From contig JALXBF010000131.1 of NCBI GenBank assembly GCA_026991575.1, forward strand, positions 1 through 47,465: a stretch of 47,465 bases of DNA, written 5' to 3'. Position numbers and translations under genes: made by a program. The notes beneath the pieces were generated by a model. It was given only the letters and a program-made list of their open reading frames with translations. It made no database searches and was not told the DNA's origin. This DNA comes from Planctomycetota bacterium. GTDB taxonomy: Bacteria > Planctomycetota > Planctomycetia > JALXBF01. Below, piece by piece: positions 34,221 through 43,833 of this stretch (position 1 is the stretch's first letter; every line of letters begins with the position of its first letter).

Positions 34221-35135
34221 TCAGCGGGCCGGACTGGCCCCGACGGGGATCAGGCCCATCTCGCGGAGCCAGGCGGCACAGAGCTTCGGCCACGTCGCAG
34301 CCACCGGGTGTGGCGAGGGGCGAAGCGCGTAGCCATGGCCCCCGTAAGCGAACACATGACATTCGGCCGGCACGCCCGCCTTCTTGTACTCGGCCAGCAG
34401 CAGCCCGGCATGAAGCCCACGCAACTTGTCGTCCCAGGTGACCACCATGAAAGTAGGTGGCGTCCGGGGCGTGACACGGACCAGCCGACTTAGCCGCCGG
34501 GGATCGTCCTTGGCTCCCAGGTAGGCGGCATAAACCAGAATCGTAAAGTCCGGCCGGGCGCTGTGCCGGTCCAGTTCATCCTGCGCCGGATAGGTCGGCC
34601 GTTGCCAGTGCATGCTGGCCATGGCCGCCAGATGACCTCCTGCCGAAAAGCCAAGGATGCCGATGCGGTCCGGTCGGAGCTGCCACCGGGCAGCGTGGGC
34701 CCGTACGTACCGAATCGCCCGCTGTGCATCCTGCAACGGCTCAAACCATGGCCTCTCAGGGTCACGCCGCGGCACCCGGTACTTCAACACGAACGCCGTG
34801 ATCCCCAGCGTGTTGAGCCATTCGGCTATCTCCAGCCCTTCCTTGCGCCATGCCAGGCCGTTGTACCCTCCACCGGGACAGACAATGACCGCGGTCCCGT
34901 TCGCTTGATGTCGCTGTGGTGGATAGACGGTCAGCGTTGGATCATCCACGTAACGGATCCATTCGCTATTGCTCTGGGTCTTCAGCTCCGCAGCGCGCTC
35001 GGCTGGAACTGGCCTGGCACCGGGCGGCAAGCCATTGGGCCACAGCCGCAACTGCTCATGAGAGCCGCTGTCGGCAGAGGCCTGACCCGGCGGGAGCATC
35101 AGGAACACAGTCGCAAGAATCGAACCGAACAGCAT
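34221..35135 (-). CDS. Exported alpha/beta-hydrolase esterase
   Basis: 304 residues from ATG 35135, with GGGAGG seven bases upstream. A signal peptide (MLFGSILATVFLMLPPGQASA) predicts export. Oxyanion-hole CPGGGYNGLAWRKEG (residues 86-100) resembles the HGGG-type motif; the nucleophile elbow is GFSAGG (Ser164); VVTWDDKL supplies a candidate acid and YGGHGYALR the catalytic His. This matches the BD-FAE / acetyl-xylan-esterase-like exported hydrolases that are abundant in Planctomycetota and usually deacetylate plant or algal polysaccharides. The substrate is inferred from the family only. It is divergent from the STAS gene. Confidence 0.88.
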   Translation of the reverse strand: MLFGSILATVFLMLPPGQASADSGSHEQLRLWPNGLPPGARPVPAERAAELKTQSNSEWIRYVDDPTLTVYPPQRHQANGTAVIVCPGGGYNGLAWRKEGLEIAEWLNTLGITAFVLKYRVPRRDPERPWFEPLQDAQRAIRYVRAHAARWQLRPDRIGILGFSAGGHLAAMASMHWQRPTYPAQDELDRHSARPDFTILVYAAYLGAKDDPRRLSRLVRVTPRTPPTFMVVTWDDKLRGLHAGLLLAEYKKAGVPAECHVFAYGGHGYALRPSPHPVAATWPKLCAAWLREMGLIPVGASPAR

Positions 35136-35201
35136 GGTGTTGCCTCCCAATTCAGCTAGAATAGGCATGTGATCCCATTATGCGCGGCGTGGTGAGGTCC
35201 G

Positions 35202-35564
35202 TTGTCCCTGATCGTCATCAGCGAACAAAGTGGCCACCTGGTTGTGGCGCTGCCGCGGGAGTGCTCGAACTTCGACGCCGATGAGCTGCGTGCCGCCGAG
35301 CGGCGTATCCTGAGCGCACTGGCTGAGATGGCTCAGCCGAAGGGCGTTGTGTTCGATCTCAGTCAAACTGAATTCCTGGGCACCGTTTTCCTGGAGACGA
35401 TTCTCCGTGTGAGCAAGCGCGCAGCGGAACGCGGGATCCAAACCGTCCTCGTTGGCCTACACGGCCCGGTGAAGGAGCTGTTCGAGATGACCCGATTGGT
35501 GACGATCTTGCCTCAGGCGGAGTCCGTCGAGGCGGTCATTTCGGCTGGGCAGGATTCCTCCTAG
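35202..35564 (+). CDS. STAS-domain protein (anti-sigma-factor antagonist-like)
   Basis: 120 residues from TTG 35202, with GAGG five bases upstream. The sequence follows the SpoIIAA/STAS layout: beta strand LVVALPRE, a helix, GVVFDLSQTEFLGTVFLETIL, and the late VLVGLHGPVKELFEMTRL. In classical antagonists a Ser sits in the D-S-S-G turn after the central strand; here the turn is GTVF, so only Thr is available and phospho-switching may be altered or absent. No anti-sigma kinase or phosphatase gene is adjacent. It is divergent from the hydrolase. Confidence 0.85.
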   Translation: MSLIVISEQSGHLVVALPRECSNFDADELRAAERRILSALAEMAQPKGVVFDLSQTEFLGTVFLETILRVSKRAAERGIQTVLVGLHGPVKELFEMTRLVTILPQAESVEAVISAGQDSS

Positions 35565-35761
35565 CGACACCTGCTCCGTTGGAACCCAAGCCCCCCGCTC
35601 CGTGTCGACTCGAGTCCCCCTCGTGCGCGGAGCCATCAAGTCTGCCTGGCAACTATCGCCGCCGACTACCGCAGGTCCAGAAAGCCCCAGATACGTGACG
35701 GAGCGGTGCGTCTGAGACAGAGGGGGGCACGGAGCCGGACGCGGGGCGCGACTTGTGTCGC

Positions 35762-36295
35762 CTAGCGTCCGCTGACCCGGCGGCGCTCCCAGTAAAGCAG
35801 CCCGACGATGGTCTTGCCGTCCTGGATTTGACCGGTCTCGATCCAGCGTAATGCTTCTGAGAACGGAACGATCTCAGGCACGATTTGCTCACCGGCGTCC
35901 AGGCGTTGCTCGGTTCGCGCCATTTCCCACGCCACGTAGAGGTGCATTCGTTCCGAGAGGATGCCGGGCGACGGGTAGAACTCCAGCAGCTTTTCCCAGC
36001 ACCGTGCGCGGTAGCCGATTTCCTCCTCAAGCTCCCGGGCTGCCGCCGCCAGCGGCTGTTCGCCGGGCTCGAGCGTACCGGCCGGCAGTTCCCAGAGTTC
36101 TTCGCCGACTGCTTCGCGACGGTTACGGATCAAGCAGATCCGATTGTCTTCGAACAGCGGCAGTATGACGACGGCGCCCCGTGTCAGGACGATCTCCCGC
36201 TCGTAGCTCCTTCCTCCCTCTGCCTCGAACCGGTCGCGCACGACTGTGATCCGTCGTCCCTGGAAGATGAGCTCTCGTTGCTTGCGCAGACCCAC
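35762..36295 (-). CDS. Nudix hydrolase (ADP-ribose pyrophosphatase type)
   Basis: 177 residues from GTG 36295, with AGGA seven bases upstream. The Nudix box is complete: GTLEPGEQPLAAAARELEEEIGY (G, five residues, E, seven residues, REL-EE-IG). The preceding ELWELPAG and the trailing FYPSPGILSERMHLYVAW, a Pro about 15 residues after the box, fit ADP-ribose pyrophosphatases rather than MutT or nucleotide-sugar enzymes. Probable role: cleaving ADP-ribose and related nucleoside diphosphates in the cytosol. It lies 26 bases after the rhomboid-like gene and is probably cotranscribed. Confidence 0.92.
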   Translation of the reverse strand: MGLRKQRELIFQGRRITVVRDRFEAEGGRSYEREIVLTRGAVVILPLFEDNRICLIRNRREAVGEELWELPAGTLEPGEQPLAAAARELEEEIGYRARCWEKLLEFYPSPGILSERMHLYVAWEMARTEQRLDAGEQIVPEIVPFSEALRWIETGQIQDGKTIVGLLYWERRRVSGR

Positions 36296-36321
36296 CGGGT
36301 TGTCCTCTTATCGTGTGCTGG

Positions 36322-37173
36322 CTACAGGGCACGCCGTTGCTTCAGCTCGCGGCTGAGCTGTTCCAGGCGATGTCGTTCGGCGCTGGTTAAACCGTCGATG
36401 CCTTTTTCCTGAACTTTGGCGAGTAACCGGTCGAGTTCTTCTTCGAGCTCTTCGGCGGGCGGCGGCGGTGGCACGACGCGGAGCCGCGGCCTCGGCCGGC
36501 TCATGCCACGCCACAGGCTGCGGGCCCAGTCGGCAAGCCGCAGGTCTTGCGCCTTGACCAATGCGCCCCAACCGGCTGCTGCCAAGCGAGCCAGCGCGAC
36601 GGGCAACAGCGCCTCTCGGGCAGCAGCCACGTTGAGCAGGTCGATGCCGACGTAGATGGCGACCAGCCACCGGATCTCAATGGGGAAAAGCCCGAAAAAG
36701 TAGATCCGGTGCCGCGGGTACCACATGGCGTAAATGACCAGCACAGACAGAATAGCCGTGGACGCGCCGGCCAGCGGTACGTCGGGCACTGCGGGTGAAA
36801 GCGACACCAGCAGTGCCGCAAGGCCCGCCACAAGGGCGGCCGTCACGTACGTGGCGACCAGGTTTGCGCTGCCGTAAAGCGATTCGACCTCACGGCCAAA
36901 CCACCACAGAAACAACATGTTCCACAGCAGTGCCCATGCGCCCCCAGCTGGCACAACCGGGTACGTGATCAACCGCCAGAGCTGTCCCGCACGCACCTCG
37001 GCAGGCAGCAGCACCAGGAGCTCGGCAAGGCCGCCACCCTGCAGCACGGTGAGTACAAACCCGGCTACGTGGATAACGATCAGGGCCACGGTGGCGGGGT
37101 AGGTATAACCGGCCGGCAGGCCACTCCGCACCACCGGCTCATTCCGGTAGTAGTCACGGTCCATCAAGCCCAT
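36322..37173 (-). CDS. Rhomboid-fold membrane protein lacking catalytic histidines
   Basis: 283 residues with about six hydrophobic segments. Rhomboid features are present: GQLWRLITYPVVP (Trp66-Arg67), WNMLFLWWFGREVESLYGS (Asn85) and the nucleophile loop AGASTAIL (Ser138). The His-bearing AHxxG segment of TM6 instead reads ALARLAAAGWG, with Arg196 at the His position, and the His usually near HLLFN is replaced (AWALLWN). It therefore looks like a pseudoprotease of the rhomboid fold. The C-terminus adds a cytosolic part with a PPPPP stretch and an acidic/basic helix (residues 230-280) ending LKQRRAL. It precedes the Nudix gene. Confidence 0.85.
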   Translation of the reverse strand: MGLMDRDYYRNEPVVRSGLPAGYTYPATVALIVIHVAGFVLTVLQGGGLAELLVLLPAEVRAGQLWRLITYPVVPAGGAWALLWNMLFLWWFGREVESLYGSANLVATYVTAALVAGLAALLVSLSPAVPDVPLAGASTAILSVLVIYAMWYPRHRIYFFGLFPIEIRWLVAIYVGIDLLNVAAAREALLPVALARLAAAGWGALVKAQDLRLADWARSLWRGMSRPRPRLRVVPPPPPAEELEEELDRLLAKVQEKGIDGLTSAERHRLEQLSRELKQRRAL

Positions 37174-37203
37174 CGCGGTCCGCTCCCAGTCTGCTGCGCG
37201 ACA

Positions 37204-38277
37204 TCATAGCTCTCTATCTTGCTCGGGCGGGGTGGTGGTTTCAACGGGCTGGGTGCGTGAGGCATTGATGTCGTTGATCAGGCACCGCAGGCGGCCGAAG
37301 TTGCGGCGGTTGAAGTGCAACACCAGGCGTGTCAGGTGGCTGAGATACGGGTCGTCGGCCTCCTCCGGCAACGGACCTGTCTGCTCGATCTTGCCAGACA
37401 CAAGAATGTCCTTGTACCGCTCGTTCAGCTGTTCGAGCAAATCTGGTGAGATCGGCTGCTGGAGCCTCAACACGAGCCGTTCGCCCACGTAGCGCATGCT
37501 GTGGTACACCGAGTAGAACCGGAGGATCTCCTGCACGGCCTCATCGACGCTGTCTGTGACCAGGAACAGGTGGAGGTCTTCCGGCGAGATGTACTTGCGA
37601 TCCAGCAAGCAGTGTTGTACGTACCGCAGCCACTCACGCCAGTAGTCGCCGCCCGGTTCATCGACGAAGACGAGCGGGATGAGATCGCGTTTTCCGGTCT
37701 GGACCAGCGTCAGGACCTCGAAGGCTTCGTCCAGCGTACCAAAGCCACCCGGGAACAGCGCCACCGCGTGCGATTCCTTGACAAAGATCAGCTTGCGGGT
37801 GAAGAAGTACTTCAAGTGGACCAGCTTGCGGTCGCCGGCGATGATGTAGTTGGCGTTCTGTTCGAAGGGCAGCAGGATGTTGACGCCAAGCGATGCATCG
37901 CGACCCGCGCCGGCGTGGCCAGCCTCCATGATGCCCGTGGACGCCCCGGTGACGACCATCCAGCCGTGCTCAGCCATAGCGCGTCCGAAGAGGACCGCCT
38001 GCCGGTACGTGGGGCAATCGGCGGGGCAGCGGGCCGAACCGAAGACGGTCACCTTGCGCCGGGCACGGAAGGGCGCGAACACTTTAAACGCGTACCGCAG
38101 CTCCTTCAGGGCTCGGTGCAGGATCTTGATGTCGCCGCGGCTCGCACCGTCCTTCAGGAGCTTGTCCACTGTTTCATGCATCTCCGCAATGAGCTGCTCT
38201 TTGCTCACCGGGGTCCGTGCGGCACGAGCCGCGTTTGTCCCTCCAGGCAGCTTGTGGCTCATGGTGTTTCGTTCCAT
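37204..38277 (-). CDS. LOG-family (TIGR00730-like) nucleotide-binding protein
   Basis: 357 residues from ATG 38277, with AGGA eight bases upstream; ATG 38262 is also possible. The Rossmann-like core shows [30 protein letters not shown] and [18 protein letters not shown] (the PGGxGT..E motif for nucleotide binding and catalysis). Shorter LOG proteins cleave cytokinin or purine ribonucleoside monophosphates. This one carries a helical N-terminal extension of about 65 residues and a C-terminal extension of about 90, as in longer TIGR00730 relatives whose substrate is not settled. It has its own strong promoter 160 bases upstream and may lead into the rhomboid-like and Nudix genes. Confidence 0.9.
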   Translation of the reverse strand: MERNTMSHKLPGGTNAARAARTPVSKEQLIAEMHETVDKLLKDGASRGDIKILHRALKELRYAFKVFAPFRARRKVTVFGSARCPADCPTYRQAVLFGRAMAEHGWMVVTGASTGIMEAGHAGAGRDASLGVNILLPFEQNANYIIAGDRKLVHLKYFFTRKLIFVKESHAVALFPGGFGTLDEAFEVLTLVQTGKRDLIPLVFVDEPGGDYWREWLRYVQHCLLDRKYISPEDLHLFLVTDSVDEAVQEILRFYSVYHSMRYVGERLVLRLQQPISPDLLEQLNERYKDILVSGKIEQTGPLPEEADDPYLSHLTRLVLHFNRRNFGRLRCLINDINASRTQPVETTTPPEQDREL

Positions 38278-38885
38278 CTGAGCTGTCCTATCGAAACACG
38301 CCTTGCTGGCCGCTCGAGCGAGAGCATCCCTTTTCAAAGGTAGCTCCGGCGGAGCAGTTGGCCAGCGGATGAACCGAGAGGACCGACAGGCGACGGCTCT
38401 GAGCACCGGTACAAGTGATTGGAAGTTTCGGACCGCTAGGATTATATGCCCGATGCCGGCAGACGCAATGCCGGTTCGCAGGGTCGGTTCAGGGGCCCGG
38501 TGGCGGACGTTCCTGTGCGACCCTGGGCTTCCCGGCGATGGTCGCGGCGCTTGGCCGGGCACACGCCAGCCTGTGAAGGCCCTGACGGCGACCAGCTTGC
38601 AGGCTCGGTCTGCCGCGCGCGACCGCCGCCAGAACCGCTCTGGCAAACAGCCGCGATCGCGGCTACGATTAGTTTGTCAGCTTTGCTGCGGTCTATCCGG
38701 GGGGTACCGGGCCGGGCATGCCCGGGGCAATGGTTGGTGCGCTTCCCGAACGGCCCGTCAGGACGTCATCTGTTGCCGCGAGGGTAGCCCACGCAAGGCG
38801 CGAGCCGGTCCCTGCCGGCGCCAAGTGGTTTCCGTCACGCCGTGGTGACGGCTGGACCCGACAGGGTTTTGTGGAGAAAGAGCGA
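38278..38885. other. Divergent intergenic region, LOG / coiled-coil protein
   Basis: 608 bases without a convincing gene. The LOG promoter lies at 38441-38468, leaving a 5' leader of about 155 bases. A weak plus-strand TACGAT at 38664-38669 may drive the coiled-coil gene. Confidence 0.45.
38441..38468 (-). promoter_or_regulatory. Promoter of the LOG-family gene
   Basis: On the minus strand TTGCGT (38463-38468), a 16-base spacer and a perfect TATAAT (38441-38446). Confidence 0.75.
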
Positions 38886-40181
38886 ATGACCACAGCGGGC
38901 AAAATCCTCGCTGTCTTTTGCGGCTTGCTCGCCATCGTCTACCTTCTGCTCAGCGCGATGGTCCTGGAGCTGCGGCGCAACTGGGCTGAGCGGATCCGTC
39001 AGCAGCAGGATCAGATCGCCACGTTGGAGAAGCAGGCAGCCGAGTTGCGTGATGGCAAAGAGGATGCGCTGCAGGAGCTGGTCGACGCGCAGGCTGCGTT
39101 GCGCGAGGCCGTGGATGCTTACGCCGCTTCGGATGCGCATCAGCGGCTGATCGACGCTATGCAGCGCTGGCGCGACGCCGTGGCGGATCCCCAGGTGGCG
39201 CAGCTGCAGGAGGTCGAGGCGATCCGCCAGGAGCTCGAGCAGATTCACACCGAGCTAACCGAAGCGGCAAATCGGATCGAAGCAGCGTTCAACCGGCTAC
39301 TGCAGGCAGCTTCCAGACTGTCACGCTCGGACGGCGCGATGGGGATCCGCCAGATCCGCAACATGATCCCAATTCTCAACGACGCCCGGCTCATGGTCGA
39401 GGCACTGCGGACGGATCGTCAGCACACGTATCAAGCTCTGGCCAGTTTCTACGAGAATCAGCGGCTTTCGCTGTCGCGTCAAGTGCGGCAGTTGGAAACG
39501 GAAGCCCAGCGGGCGCGCGCGGAGATCGATCGGCTCGTTGAGCAGCTACGACCGTTGAACGAACTGCCGCTTGGCGAGGCAACCCTGCGCGAAGAACTCA
39601 AGGACCAGCCGGTCGTGATGCTGACCGCCGAGGACCTGGAGAAGCGGCCGAACAACGAGCTGCGCGAGCTGCTGCGTGACGACAAGCCCGGCGTTGAGGA
39701 GCTGTCGTTCCTGGAGCATGTTCGCGCCGTGTTGCAGCTCATGCAGCACGACATGGAGGGAATGAAGCAGTTGGTGGCCTCGCGCAAGCAGGCCGTGGCG
39801 CGCACGGAGGAGTCGGTCCAGCGGCTATTGACCGAGAACCGGGCACTGGTTTCGAGGGTGGCCTACCTGGAAAGCCAGATCGACGCCAAACAGGGACGTC
39901 CTACCGTCGTCGTCGCAGCGGACGGTTCGGTGCCAGAAGGCAGGATCGTGGAGGTGCGGGACGAGCAGTTCGAGGTGGTGGTGGACATTGGCTCGAACCA
40001 GGGATTACGCCCGGGGGTACGGCTGCATGTGTTCCGGACCGAGCCCCGGCCGGAGTACCTGGGCATGATCGAAATCCGCGAAGTGTCGGCACAACAGTCG
40101 GTGGGCGTGATCTTGCAGGCCTACCGCGACTTCGTCTTTCGACGGGGTGATCGGGTCGCTCCCATCATCACACGCCGCTGA
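38886..40181 (+). CDS. Membrane-anchored coiled-coil protein with C-terminal beta domain
   Basis: 431 residues from ATG 38886. One N-terminal transmembrane helix (ILAVFCGLLAIVYLLLSAMV) is followed by extended coiled coils (about residues 30-165 and 185-345) rich in Gln, Glu, Leu and Arg. The C-terminal 90 residues form a compact beta-rich domain: GRIVEVRDEQFEVVVDIGSN, QGLRPGVRLHVFRTE and an IEIREV strand, reminiscent of the C-terminal domains of FlgT-like or MreC-like envelope scaffold proteins. I do not recognise a named family; planctomycetes have several such proteins. Orientation suggests the bulk lies in the periplasm. A scaffold or tether role is inferred. Confidence 0.85.
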   Translation: MTTAGKILAVFCGLLAIVYLLLSAMVLELRRNWAERIRQQQDQIATLEKQAAELRDGKEDALQELVDAQAALREAVDAYAASDAHQRLIDAMQRWRDAVADPQVAQLQEVEAIRQELEQIHTELTEAANRIEAAFNRLLQAASRLSRSDGAMGIRQIRNMIPILNDARLMVEALRTDRQHTYQALASFYENQRLSLSRQVRQLETEAQRARAEIDRLVEQLRPLNELPLGEATLREELKDQPVVMLTAEDLEKRPNNELRELLRDDKPGVEELSFLEHVRAVLQLMQHDMEGMKQLVASRKQAVARTEESVQRLLTENRALVSRVAYLESQIDAKQGRPTVVVAADGSVPEGRIVEVRDEQFEVVVDIGSNQGLRPGVRLHVFRTEPRPEYLGMIEIREVSAQQSVGVILQAYRDFVFRRGDRVAPIITRR

Positions 40182-40363
40182 TGGTACGCTCGGTGCGGAC
40201 GTTCCCCCTCGGTCGGCTGACATGGTAACGGGTCGGTTAACCCGCTGTGCTATGCTACTGAGTGCCTTCGGGCCGGCGGCCCGTTGCGCGCTGTCTTCGT
40301 AGGCACCGACATGGGCCCGATTGCCGCGGCGGTGGCGTTCCTTCCCCAGATTCCTCCGGTCAC

Positions 40364-40392
40364 TTGCGCGTATTCCTTGCCACAGCTATAAT
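40364..40392 (+). promoter_or_regulatory. Strong promoter of the TPR/alpha-CTD - tgt operon
   Basis: TTGCGC (40364-40369), a 17-base spacer and a perfect TATAAT (40387-40392), about 40 bases upstream of the start at 40432. Confidence 0.8.
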
Positions 40393-40431
40393 TCCGCGTC
40401 ATTTACGGAGTGGATGCGACGGAGCCAGCCG

Positions 40432-42914
<2,483 letters not shown>

Positions 42915-43007
42915 CTCTGACCAGCTGAGCCAGCTCATAGGCTCCCCCCGGCAGCACGCGCCGCCCACTGTGGTCGGTGACTCCTTCGTCAGCCGCCTGC
43001 GGACGGC

Positions 43008-43035
43008 TTGGGCGCGTGAGCCGGCTGCCTATAAT
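43008..43035 (+). promoter_or_regulatory. Promoter of yajC (and secDF)
   Basis: TTGGGC (43008-43013), a 16-base spacer and a perfect TATAAT (43030-43035), 59 bases before the yajC start. Confidence 0.7.
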
Positions 43036-43094
43036 CGAAAGCTTGGACAACAGGAACCGCTTCGATTCCGTGGCGTCTCTGCCGGAAGTCCCCG

Positions 43095-43487
43095 ATGGCG
43101 ATGCTGGTTGACTGGCTTACGAACGTCGCGCAAGCGAATCAGGGCGCCGAAGGGGCACCACCGCCTGCGTGGCTGACCATGCTGATTATGTTCGGCCCGA
43201 TCGTGGTGCTCTTCTATCTGCTGATCTTGCGGCCGGAACGCAAGCGGCAGCAGGAGCGACGGCGCATGCTGGAATCGCTCCGTAAGAATGTTCGGGTCGT
43301 CACCGTCGGGGGCATCAAGGGGGTTGTGACTAGGGTTAAGGAAGAGGAGGACGAGGTTGAGATCAGAGTGGACGAGAACACCGGAACGAAACTCCGTGTC
43401 ACCAAGTCTAGCATCGCCTGGGTGGAAACGCCCAAGGACGAGACCAAGGAGCCGGAGAAAAAGGATTCGAAGGCGGGGAAGCGATAG
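43095..43487 (+). CDS. yajC: Preprotein translocase subunit YajC
   Basis: 130 residues from ATG 43095. A single N-terminal transmembrane segment (WLTMLIMFGPIVVLFYLLILRP) is followed by the YajC signature RPERKRQQERRRMLESLRKN, VVTVGGIKGVVTRVKEEEDEVEIRVDENTGTKLRV and a Lys/Glu-rich tail. It associates with SecDF and SecYEG in the inner membrane and, as usual, lies directly upstream of secDF. The slightly long polar start before the helix (LVDWLTNVAQANQGAEGAPPPA) is typical of planctomycete and related YajC proteins. Confidence 0.96.
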   Translation: MAMLVDWLTNVAQANQGAEGAPPPAWLTMLIMFGPIVVLFYLLILRPERKRQQERRRMLESLRKNVRVVTVGGIKGVVTRVKEEEDEVEIRVDENTGTKLRVTKSSIAWVETPKDETKEPEKKDSKAGKR

Positions 43488-43833
43488 GGGTATTGCCGAG
43501 CCGACCGAGCCAGGTGCGTGACCGGGCACGCTGTGTGCGAACCGGTTCGCGCTGTGGACCGCAGCGTTCCCTAGTTCTCAGCACCCGTCCCATGTGCGGA
43601 CGAGCCGGGCAGTCCTTGGCCGCAAGGGCCCCGTTCGAAGCCGAGCGATCGATCGGCTGCCCGTCGTGTCCGCCTTCGTGCACCGCGGCGGACTGGCCCG
43701 CTGCTGTAGCGCCTGTCAGGGCCGGCTGGCGTCGTCGCGGACCAGGCTTGAAGCAATCGTAGAATTGCGTCAAACTGCACCCAGAAGCTGGTTTGCCAGA
43801 GGTTGGCTTCGTGCAAGCGGTGGCAGGTGATCC
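43488..43833. other. Intergenic region between yajC and secDF
   Basis: 346 bases, unusually long for a yajC-secD junction. Open frames lack start signals. A possible -10 (TAGAAT, 43760-43765) has no good -35. No terminator was seen, so read-through from yajC is possible. Confidence 0.45.
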
